DNA of 11,389 nt from Candidatus Thorarchaeota archaeon (GTDB taxonomy: Archaea; Asgardarchaeota; Thorarchaeia; Thorarchaeales; Thorarchaeaceae). Under the pieces are notes generated by a model. The model was given only the letters and a program-made list of their open reading frames with translations, did no database searches and was not told the origin of the DNA. A program made the position numbers and the translations under genes. The stretch covers positions 1-11,389 of the forward strand of contig JABCSP010000044.1 of the NCBI GenBank assembly GCA_018238825.1, in the 5' to 3' direction. Positions 1 through 5,671 of the stretch are shown here, piece after piece (within the stretch, counting starts at the first letter, position 1; each line of letters starts with the position of its first letter).

Positions 1-468
1 ATGACCAATTCCCACATGATATTTGGTTCCTCGCTTCTCAGCCGCCTTAGTGAGCGCAATAACGGTATCTGGATGAGCCACAGCTGGAAACTCTATGGGT
101 ACGTATTGTCGCGATGTTCCTTCATCTCTAACTGATCCACTAAAAATTACAATGTCTCCTGAAACAACCTTGTGACTAATTGCTCCAGATGTTCCTACTC
201 TAATGAAGGTCTTGCATCCTACTTTCACAAGTTCTTCAAGTGCAATCGCAGCTGATGGACATCCAATTCCTGTTGAACAGACTGCAACAGGTACATCATT
301 CCAAGTTCCTTTGAAACTCCAATACTCCCTCTTCTTAGCAATCTCTTCCGGATTATCAAAGAACTGATCTGCAATTTTCTTTGATCGATCTGGGTCTCCT
401 GGTAGAAGAACAAGTTCGGGAATCTCACCCGGTGCAATACCAATATGATATTCTTTCTCTGAATCCAT
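1..468 (-). CDS. udp: Nucleoside phosphorylase, uridine phosphorylase type (partial, C-terminus outside window)
   Basis: It should split a nucleoside with phosphate into a free base and ribose-1-phosphate in the cytoplasm. The first 156 residues are visible and the gene runs off the left edge. Seen: the phosphate-site motif PGDPDR at residues 23-28, R47 in KKREYW, STGIGCPS at 65-72, the core RVGTSGAI at 90-97 with R90 and T93, and VRDEGTS then YVPIEFPAVA near 113-131. These line up closely with the N-terminal half of E. coli Udp, whose phosphate ligands include R30, R48, R91 and T94. The ATG at 466-468 is preceded by an in-frame stop at 490-492; no Shine-Dalgarno is visible, so the message may be leaderless. 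It diverges from a small winged-helix gene. The residues that decide base specificity lie outside the window, so uridine versus purine or broad preference is open. Confidence 0.88.
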   Translation of the reverse strand, partial: MDSEKEYHIGIAPGEIPELVLLPGDPDRSKKIADQFFDNPEEIAKKREYWSFKGTWNDVPVAVCSTGIGCPSAAIALEELVKVGCKTFIRVGTSGAISHKVVSGDIVIFSGSVRDEGTSRQYVPIEFPAVAHPDTVIALTKAAEKRGTKYHVGIGH

Positions 469-535
469 CAGCCAACACAAACGCGTCAGTTACTGATGGC
501 AGAGAAAAGGTTTTCGCAAGAACACTGTTATTGCG

Positions 536-544
536 TATACTTAA
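536..544 (+). promoter_or_regulatory. Candidate TATA box for the winged-helix gene
   Basis: TATACTTAA lies about 47 nt before the TTG start at 583. A start site about 25 nt downstream would be near 565 and leave a short leader that contains the GGTG ribosome-binding motif at 572-575. The element is nearly symmetrical and sits in the divergent gap, so it could serve the nucleoside phosphorylase gene too, though the spacing is less good there. This is a motif-based guess. Confidence 0.35.
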
Positions 545-582
545 GTCCGAATTTTGCAATATCATAACTGTGGTGGTAGATA

Positions 583-813
583 TTGAGTGAAGACCTATCA
601 GATTTCCAGAGAAAGATAATCGTACTGCTTGTCCGAGAGAACCGCAGGCCTTCATCCATAGCTTTTGCTCTTAGACGTCGTAATGGAACGGTAGACCAGA
701 ATAGAGTAATGCAAGCTTTGGTGGACTTGGAGAAAAACAGACTAGTGGAACGAAGTACCTCTAAAGCATGGATTGCCAAGAGCAAAGCAACAGATTATCT
801 CGATGCTGAATAA
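583..813 (+). CDS. Small winged-helix DNA-binding protein
   Basis: A 76-residue basic protein with the pattern of a winged helix-turn-helix. Helix 1 is about residues 5-19 (LSDFQRKIIVLLVRE), a middle helix is about 23-32 (PSSIAFALRR), the likely recognition helix is about 38-52 (DQNRVMQALVDLEKN), and RLVERSTSKAWIAKS (53-67) has the look of the beta wing. Such single-domain proteins are usually transcription regulators, but no ligand domain is present. The start is TTG: a stop (TAG, 577-579) lies two codons upstream, and there is no in-frame ATG until deep inside the fold. GGTG at 572-575 sits 7 nt before it. It is divergent from the nucleoside phosphorylase gene and ends 7 nt before the end of the opposing PRPP-synthetase-like gene, so control of one of these neighbours is possible but not shown. 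Confidence 0.72.
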   Translation: MSEDLSDFQRKIIVLLVRENRRPSSIAFALRRRNGTVDQNRVMQALVDLEKNRLVERSTSKAWIAKSKATDYLDAE

Positions 814-820
814 TACCTAA

Positions 821-1819
821 CTAGAGAAATTCAACTAATGTATCTACAATATTGTAACAGAGATTGGCATTCTCCTCACAAAATATGTCCGTATTAACAG
901 TGTTAGCAGTCACGATTTTGTGATTACATTTCTCTACAAGTCGCTCAAGTAATTCTTCTCCCCTATGTACAAGGGGAAGAACATGTGCTACTACTAATGC
1001 TACATTCTTTGCTCCTTGCTCAAGTAATCTATCTCGTGCCTTCAACAGAGTGTTTCCACTTTTAGTGAGGTCGTCGATTACGATAACATTCTCACCTTGG
1101 ACATCTAGATCTCCATGTAGCTGGACCCGATATGAATTAGTTCGGCTCTTTCCGAATCCATCAATCTTGTATCGTTCTTGGGCTCCTTCATCTGGGGCAA
1201 TAACAACACACTCTTTGAAGTCAAATTTTTCTTTGGCAAACTCAACAAGATCTGGAATAACATCAATAATTTTGTACAGTCCCTTGTCTTTGAGGTTCTT
1301 CACCCAATCTAAACTATCCGGTGCGTGAGGACTTACAACATACACTTTGTTACACGCTTTGGTGATTGTTTCAATTGCCCATCTTCCGGAGGATGCTTCA
1401 CCGGTTTCAAAGGATTTGTCCTGAAGTGCATATGGTTGAAAAGTCAAAACAACTTCGACTCGCTTTGGTGGTGCGACTGGTGAGCACTTGTATTGCTTAT
1501 GGCCGCATTTCTCTACTTCTAGCGGTCGAGAAAGCATATCCAGAAGAAGAAGAAGTTCCGCAACACGATCCGATGTACTATATCGCTCGGTTTCAGCCGG
1601 TCCAGAACCTGTGCAGCTCTGAACAACCACTACCCTCCTATCAGAGAGTTGCGCTACTTTTCCTATCTTGACATAGATGTCACTATTTGGAAACATTCGC
1701 TTGTGATCATAATTCAACGCAGAAGTATATACACGGAAACCGAGTTCCTCAAATCTCCTTTGAAGATGCTCTGCTCCACTAGCCAAGATGACATCATAAT
1801 CCTTCATGATATGCACCAT
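821..1819 (-). CDS. prs: Ribose-phosphate pyrophosphokinase (PRPP synthetase) family protein, divergent
   Basis: Family role: transfers pyrophosphate from ATP to ribose-5-phosphate to make PRPP for nucleotide, histidine and tryptophan synthesis. Seen in 332 residues: SGAEHL (14-19), FPNSDIYVKI (43-52, matching the family's FPDGEIYVRI), PYALQDKSF (129-137, for PYxxYARQDR), H165 in VVSPH, APDEGAQERYK (208-218), K224-S-R226 at the catalytic KxR site, and the PRPP loop VIVIDDLTKSGNTLL (245-259). Oddities: L132 replaces the Arg of ARQD, SGNT replaces TGGT, and about 17 residues with two Cys (C105, C112) are inserted after LLLLDMLSRPLE. Length is slightly above the usual 285-320. The first ATG is at 1819; a second at 1807 follows GGTG at a 6-nt spacing and is equally likely. 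It could be a paralogue with another phosphoribosyl-related role. Confidence 0.8.
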   Translation of the reverse strand: MVHIMKDYDVILASGAEHLQRRFEELGFRVYTSALNYDHKRMFPNSDIYVKIGKVAQLSDRRVVVVQSCTGSGPAETERYSTSDRVAELLLLLDMLSRPLEVEKCGHKQYKCSPVAPPKRVEVVLTFQPYALQDKSFETGEASSGRWAIETITKACNKVYVVSPHAPDSLDWVKNLKDKGLYKIIDVIPDLVEFAKEKFDFKECVVIAPDEGAQERYKIDGFGKSRTNSYRVQLHGDLDVQGENVIVIDDLTKSGNTLLKARDRLLEQGAKNVALVVAHVLPLVHRGEELLERLVEKCNHKIVTANTVNTDIFCEENANLCYNIVDTLVEFL

Positions 1820-1848
1820 CGATTGAGGCCGAAACTAACACCCTAATG

Positions 1849-1954
1849 AGGTTTGCCATTTATTGTAAACTAGACATACCTGAACTCAGGCAGTCCACGG
1901 TTTGTCCCTCGAGGTATTGGTCTTAGTATCATTTCTATTTCTTTAGGCAAACCT
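1849..1954. repeat. Inverted repeats in the divergent gap (AGGTTTGCC ... GGCAAACCT)
   Basis: The 183-nt gap between two divergent genes holds a perfect 9-bp inverted pair, AGGTTTGCC at 1849-1857 and GGCAAACCT at 1946-1954. Between them are ATACCT (1876-1881) paired with AGGTAT (1912-1917), a dyad CCTGA-AC-TCAGG (1879-1890), and the palindrome CCTCGAGG (1907-1914). These could be operator sites or parts of a structured leader. One 9-bp match in a region of this size has a few percent chance of being random, so the call is tentative. I found no tRNA cloverleaf here. Confidence 0.35.
1858..1870 (-). promoter_or_regulatory. Candidate TATA box for the PRPP-synthetase-like gene
   Basis: On the minus strand the sequence reads TTTACAATAAAT, an AT-rich block about 40-50 nt before the start codons at 1819 and 1807. 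A transcript start about 25 nt downstream would fall near 1838 and give a short leader. It overlaps the right edge of the left arm of the AGGTTTGCC inverted repeat, so a protein bound there could compete with TBP. Motif-based only. Confidence 0.35.
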
Positions 1955-1969
1955 AAAATGACCGTCTTG

Positions 1970-1979
1970 TATTAATTTT
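1970..1979 (+). promoter_or_regulatory. Candidate TATA box for the HTH/zinc-ribbon gene
   Basis: TATTAATTTT is centred about 28 nt before the TTG start at 2003. With usual archaeal spacing the transcript would start at or within a few bases of the start codon. This fits a leaderless message and the absence of any Shine-Dalgarno there. Confidence 0.45.
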
Positions 1980-2002
1980 CAGTCACCAAAGGCTGTGTTT
2001 GA

Positions 2003-2713
2003 TTGAGTAGTCTTACTGCTAGAGAGCTGTTACACAAGGTTGCAGATGATGCGGGTTTAACCTATCAGACTGTCGCAAGACGGATAAATCGTATGATGCG
2101 AAAGGGGCGCGGGTTGATTGAGTCTGTAAAAGAAATAGCTGTTGAAAACAAACTCAAACCAGCCAATTATAGAATAGATCCTGCAAAGATAGTTTCAGAG
2201 ACCGAGAAAATACTTTGTGAAGATTATACTCAAACACTCATGATTTCAGCTGTTCTTGGTCAGATGGTCGAAGCAAGGGGTAAAGAAAGATTTCCACCTC
2301 CTGCTTTCTTTGCTTTTACAGAGATACTATCTCGAATTACTGATGCACGTCGTGATACGAAATCCGAAACGTCGATTGAGATTGAAGATAGTACAACTCG
2401 AATTATTGAGCTGTTGACTACTCTTGTATCTGTTCTATGTGAATGGTCTGAACAGGGAGTAGTAGGCATTTCCCATGATTGTCCAGATTCATTGAGAGAT
2501 ATTGCCAGAGCAATTTTCAGGAAGACAAAGCTGTTACAGGGAGGTCTCTGGACTTGTATTTCATGTGGAAATATAGTTGACGCAAAAGAAACACGCACCT
2601 TGATGTGCCATGAATGCGATACTAAACTATCTGGAAGTCGAAATATTGAAGACCGTTTCGAATCCTTTGGTGGAAAAGTTCGTAAAGGATATGGACGAAG
2701 TTCAGATGAATGA
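2003..2713 (+). CDS. HTH protein with C-terminal zinc ribbon, unknown function
   Basis: I do not recognise a named family. The 236-residue protein begins with a helix-turn-helix-like segment (about residues 6-35, with DDAGLTYQTVARRINRMM as the turn and basic recognition helix). A helical middle follows (about 60-180), which includes a hydrophobic helix TTRIIELLTTLVSVLCEW, and then a zinc ribbon with C185, C188, C202 and C205 (CISCGN...MCHEC). The tail is basic and glycine-rich (GGKVRKGYGRSSDE). The layout suggests a DNA- or RNA-binding regulator or a transcription-associated factor; this is inference. TTG is the only sensible start because TGA lies immediately before it and the next in-frame ATG is inside the HTH. 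It converges with the PAC2-family gene, leaving a 10-nt gap. Confidence 0.75.
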   Translation: MSSLTARELLHKVADDAGLTYQTVARRINRMMRKGRGLIESVKEIAVENKLKPANYRIDPAKIVSETEKILCEDYTQTLMISAVLGQMVEARGKERFPPPAFFAFTEILSRITDARRDTKSETSIEIEDSTTRIIELLTTLVSVLCEWSEQGVVGISHDCPDSLRDIARAIFRKTKLLQGGLWTCISCGNIVDAKETRTLMCHECDTKLSGSRNIEDRFESFGGKVRKGYGRSSDE

Positions 2714-2723
2714 ATCAATTTTG

Positions 2724-3365
2724 CTAAAAGGAGAGGTTCATATCCAATCCCTTGTCAAGTATCTCCAGAGTATGATTTACTTCTGATTGAGAAACGGATA
2801 CATCGCCAATCTGGAGAATTAGACCTTGGTCTTGAGTTTCTTCCATGAAAAGAACTACAGGATCGAGACCTGCTACATAGCCTGCACTGATTAGGGGTGC
2901 AGTGATACCATCATAATAATCAGCTCTTCCAATTGGAATCTCCATTCTTTTTAGGAGATGGTTTCCTTTCTTGGATAGAACCTGACCACAAGTTGGGCCT
3001 TCGTGAGTAACCATTGAAACGACAAATCGAGTAGGAACATTTCCTCTGAGATAGAACAACAAATCGGTCATCCAATCATACTCTTTGATCATCACATCAC
3101 CAAATATCAACATGATTTCGTCTGACACCATTCCGTGTACAGGCACTACTGGAGCCTTCACATCAACAGGATACCGATTCCAGGAAGAAAATGATGGTGA
3201 GTTGAAAATTAACACTGTTTCAAAATGGTTTTTCTCATACAAATGTCGACATAGTGCTTGTCCTAGGGGGTTTAATCCAAGAATTATAGTATATGTTTCT
3301 TCAATTTTCCCTTTCTTGAATGAATTTAGGACTGGTGAAATCCACTCTTGTTCGAACATTGACAT
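2724..3365 (-). CDS. PAC2-family (proteasome assembly chaperone-like) protein
   Basis: The 213-residue protein follows the PAC2 layout: a strand and glycine turn TIILGLNPLGQAL (26-38), where the family has a GLPGIG-like turn; SPSFSSW (56-62) at the family's HFPPQ-like position; IMLIFGDVM (84-92), matching LIxLTGDxQ; and DYYDGITAPLISAG (149-162) followed by LDPVVLFMEET (167-177), matching the GGITG...GIxGLCLLGET region. PAC2 proteins are best known in eukaryotes as 20S proteasome assembly chaperones; most archaeal members are uncharacterised. The glycine-rich motifs are less regular than usual, so it is a divergent member. No transmembrane segment is seen. Start codons at 3365 and 3359 are both possible, and neither has a clear Shine-Dalgarno. 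It is divergent from the glutamate dehydrogenase gene and convergent with the HTH/zinc-ribbon gene, so it is probably transcribed alone. Confidence 0.72.
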   Translation of the reverse strand: MSMFEQEWISPVLNSFKKGKIEETYTIILGLNPLGQALCRHLYEKNHFETVLIFNSPSFSSWNRYPVDVKAPVVPVHGMVSDEIMLIFGDVMIKEYDWMTDLLFYLRGNVPTRFVVSMVTHEGPTCGQVLSKKGNHLLKRMEIPIGRADYYDGITAPLISAGYVAGLDPVVLFMEETQDQGLILQIGDVSVSQSEVNHTLEILDKGLDMNLSF

Positions 3366-3460
3366 AATCTTGGCCCGTTCAGTTAGTTTGTGATTCCTCT
3401 AATGACTCTTCGTGTTACTTCAATTCGTCGTTTTCCAGTAAATTCGTATCATCCGATTGA

Positions 3461-3470
3461 TTTATGTATA
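3461..3470 (+). promoter_or_regulatory. TATA box for glutamate dehydrogenase
   Basis: TTTATGTATA is close to the archaeal TTTAWATA consensus. A start site about 25 nt downstream would be near 3490, giving a leader of about 27 nt that carries GGTG (3504-3507) before the ATG at 3517. It is the best-looking promoter in the window, fitting for a highly expressed gene. Confidence 0.55.
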
Positions 3471-3516
3471 GAATTAGTCCGAGCCGACTCGTCTAACACT
3501 ACTGGTGCGTGTAAAT

Positions 3517-4869
3517 ATGGACAAATACATAGAAAGTGTTTACAATAGAGTTGTCGAGAAAGATCCTGGTCAGAAGGTCTTCCATCAAGCTGCACTGGAA
3601 GTTCTCGAATCTCTAGAGCCTGCAATACAAAAATATCCAAAATTCCAAGAATTCTCCATTTTAGAGAGAATCACCGAACCTGAGCGTATTATTCAGTTTC
3701 GTGTACCTTGGAAAGATAAGGATGGTAAGATTCAGGTCAATAGAGGTTTCAGAATTCAATTCAATTCAGCAATTGGACCTTACAAGGGCGGTCTCAGACT
3801 TCACCCAACCGTGACTCAAGGTATGCTAAAATTCCTGGGATTTGAGCAGACCTTCAAGAATAGCTTAACCACGCTTCCTATGGGAGGTGGCAAAGGTGGT
3901 TCTGATTTTAATCCAAAAGGTAAGACTGATGGAGAGGTAGCGAACTTTTGTGAGAGTTTCATGCTTGAACTCTACCGACACATTGGCCACTTTATTGACG
4001 TACCTGCCGGAGACATTGGAGTCGGTGCACGTGAAATCGGTTATTTCTACGGTGTATATAGAAAGATAACAAATATCCATGGTACTGGTGTTTTAACTGG
4101 AAAAGGCGGTGGATGGGGCGGTTCTCTAATCAGACCACAAGCTACTGGTTATGGTTGTGTTTACTTTACACAAGAGATGCTCAAGACAAAGGGCGAAGAT
4201 TTCAAGGGCAAAACCGTTGTTATTTCCGGTTCTGGAAACGTTGCTCAGTATGCTACTGAGAAGTGTATCCACCTAGGTGCTAAAGTTATTGCACTAAGTG
4301 ATTCCTCTGGTTGGATTCATGATCCCGACGGTATCACTAAGGAGAAGCTCGAATACGTTATGGACCTGAAGAATGTCCGCAGAGGTCGTATCAAAGAATA
4401 CGCTGAACACTTCAAGGTAGACTACACAGAAACCGCGAAGGGTTCTCCATGGAGTCTCAAGTGTGACATTGCTCTGCCAAGCGCAACCCAGAACGAGGTT
4501 GATGGCAAGGAAGCCAAGATGCTTGTTGATAACGGTGTAATGGCAGTTGGTGAAGGCGCAAATATGCCCTGCGTTCCAGAGGCTGTTGAACTCTTCCTTG
4601 AGAACAATGTTCTATTCGGTCCTGGCAAAGCTGCCAACGCTGGTGGTGTTTCTGTTTCTGGTCTTGAAATGGCTCAGAACAGCATGCGCTACTTCTGGAC
4701 TCGCGAAGAAGTTGATGCCAAGCTACATCAGATCATGGAGGCTATCCACGCGAATGCATACAAGACATCTGAGCTCTTTGGAAAGAAGGGTGACTATGTC
4801 ATGGGTGCAAATATCGCAGGATTCTTGAAAGTAGCCAATGCAATGATCGATCAAGGTCACTACGCATAA
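3517..4869 (+). CDS. gdhA: NADP-specific glutamate dehydrogenase (EC 1.4.1.4)
   Basis: It catalyses 2-oxoglutarate + ammonium + NADPH to glutamate, reversibly; the family is a cytoplasmic hexamer. The 450-residue length matches the bacterial-type small hexameric enzymes, and nearly the whole sequence can be aligned by eye to E. coli GdhA without large gaps. Seen: K90 (GPYKGG), K114 (QTFKN), catalytic K126 (PMGGGKGG), D166 (PAGDIGVG), the Rossmann motif SGSGNVAQYA (237-246), SDSSG (261-265) at the coenzyme end, ATQNE (323-327), and N374/S381 in NAGGVSVSG. These equal the Clostridium symbiosum K89, K113, K125, D165 and S380 positions plus one. I chose ATG 3517 because GGTG lies 9 nt upstream; GTG at 3505 would add four residues. 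The 3' half uses more GC-ending codons than most neighbours. NADP preference is inferred from overall type. Confidence 0.95.
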   Translation: MDKYIESVYNRVVEKDPGQKVFHQAALEVLESLEPAIQKYPKFQEFSILERITEPERIIQFRVPWKDKDGKIQVNRGFRIQFNSAIGPYKGGLRLHPTVTQGMLKFLGFEQTFKNSLTTLPMGGGKGGSDFNPKGKTDGEVANFCESFMLELYRHIGHFIDVPAGDIGVGAREIGYFYGVYRKITNIHGTGVLTGKGGGWGGSLIRPQATGYGCVYFTQEMLKTKGEDFKGKTVVISGSGNVAQYATEKCIHLGAKVIALSDSSGWIHDPDGITKEKLEYVMDLKNVRRGRIKEYAEHFKVDYTETAKGSPWSLKCDIALPSATQNEVDGKEAKMLVDNGVMAVGEGANMPCVPEAVELFLENNVLFGPGKAANAGGVSVSGLEMAQNSMRYFWTREEVDAKLHQIMEAIHANAYKTSELFGKKGDYVMGANIAGFLKVANAMIDQGHYA

Positions 4870-4904
4870 ACAATTAATCTATGCAGGATCCTAATTGGGT
4901 TCTG

Positions 4905-4919
4905 CTTCTTCTTCTTTTT
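4905..4919 (+). terminator. T-rich terminator after glutamate dehydrogenase
   Basis: A 15-nt pure pyrimidine run ending in TTTTT begins about 36 nt after the gdhA stop codon. Archaeal termination commonly uses such T-rich stretches without a hairpin. It lies in the 66-nt gap before the end of the convergent coiled-coil gene. Confidence 0.5.
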
Positions 4920-4935
4920 GTAAAAGTAATCGGTT

Positions 4936-5556
4936 TTATCCTCTGATAATTTGAAGTAATTCTGCCAATCGCCGTTTGACGTCAGACTCTACTACGCTTA
5001 GCTCGGCAAGTTGTCGTATTTGGTCAATTCGTGACTCTCTATATTTTTCATCAGAGATTGCTCCACTTCTCCTCTCGATTTCAATCTTATCTGACTCGGC
5101 ATTGATTTCTGCCCTTCGAGCATCCACGAGATCGAATCCCTGTTTGAGACTCATCCACTCTATCATGGCATGACTCCTCTCTTGTTCCATTTTCTCCCTA
5201 CGGTTCTGATCAATTTCCATCTGCTTGAGTTGTTTATTAGCTTCTCTAATCTCTCTCTGAATATCATACAGCCTACTTTCTACTTCTCTCTTTACCTGTA
5301 TCATTTGCGTTGATTGAGCCCATTTCTCACGATAGACTTCGATATGTTCTTGGTCCGTGATTGAACCAGTTTCAAGCTGTTTGTCCAGAGTATTGAGATC
5401 ATCTTGAATATTGCTTAACTGCTGCTTAAGTTCGTCATAGGACTTTCTTAATGAAACCCATTCCACGCTATACTGAGTAAGCACTTCCTTTGGGTCCACA
5501 TAGAAATCATCTTGTGGAGAAGAACCTTCGCGGTGACTCATATTCAAGTACTCCAT
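4936..5556 (-). CDS. Coiled-coil protein built from two tandem copies of a ~74-residue module
   Basis: A 206-residue, highly charged, almost fully helical protein with no membrane segment or signal peptide; family not recognised. After a short polar N-terminus, residues 30-103 and 131-204 align without a gap: VEWVSLRKSYDEL with IEWMSLKQGFDLV, LETGSITDQEH with RRSGAISDEKY, and both end in ExRL/KRRL plus an Ile. I count about 16 identical positions of 74. The GxIoD turn in each copy (G64, G165) resembles the hairpin of SHOCT-type modules (GxITxxE). A scaffold or oligomerising partner is a reasonable guess; nothing shows an activity. The first ATG is at 5556; a second at 5541 (MSHREG) has GGAG 9 nt before it and may be the true start. 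It is convergent with gdhA and divergent from the aminotransferase gene. Confidence 0.72.
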   Translation of the reverse strand: MEYLNMSHREGSSPQDDFYVDPKEVLTQYSVEWVSLRKSYDELKQQLSNIQDDLNTLDKQLETGSITDQEHIEVYREKWAQSTQMIQVKREVESRLYDIQREIREANKQLKQMEIDQNRREKMEQERSHAMIEWMSLKQGFDLVDARRAEINAESDKIEIERRSGAISDEKYRESRIDQIRQLAELSVVESDVKRRLAELLQIIRG

Positions 5557-5568
5557 TCAATCTGGAGT
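5550..5568 (-). promoter_or_regulatory. Inverted repeat around the first start codon of the coiled-coil gene
   Basis: On the minus strand, ACTCCA and TGGAGT form a 6-bp stem with a 7-nt loop. The right arm contains the GGAG that would serve as ribosome-binding site for the second ATG (5541) and overlaps the first ATG (5556). If the leader folds this way the GGAG would be masked. The stem is short, so it may be chance. Confidence 0.28.
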
Positions 5569-5671
5569 TGGTATAGATTAGCATTGATTTAAGACATTCC
5601 CTTACGCCTATCAACTCTGATACACTCAAAAAATGAGATGATGACCAAACCTATCCTCTTAAGAGGAAGAT

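Noticed and set aside
381..655. Overlapping open frames on both strands between the nucleoside phosphorylase and the winged-helix gene
   Set aside because: They overlap the well-supported phosphorylase N-terminus or the winged-helix gene, and their translations show no family features.
1050..1846. Plus-strand frames of 65-101 codons across the PRPP-synthetase-like gene
   Set aside because: They are antisense shadows; all recognisable motifs are in the minus-strand frame.
1820..2002. Possible tRNA or structured RNA in the gap (several short stems, CTCGAG)
   Set aside because: No acceptor stem, T-loop (GTTCRA) or anticodon arm in the right order on either strand, so I kept only the inverted repeats.
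2260..2718. 152-codon minus-strand open frame opposite the HTH/zinc-ribbon gene
   Set aside because: It lies wholly antisense to a gene whose HTH and Cys motifs make sense. Its own translation is Ser/Pro/Arg-rich with no domain pattern and no start signal.
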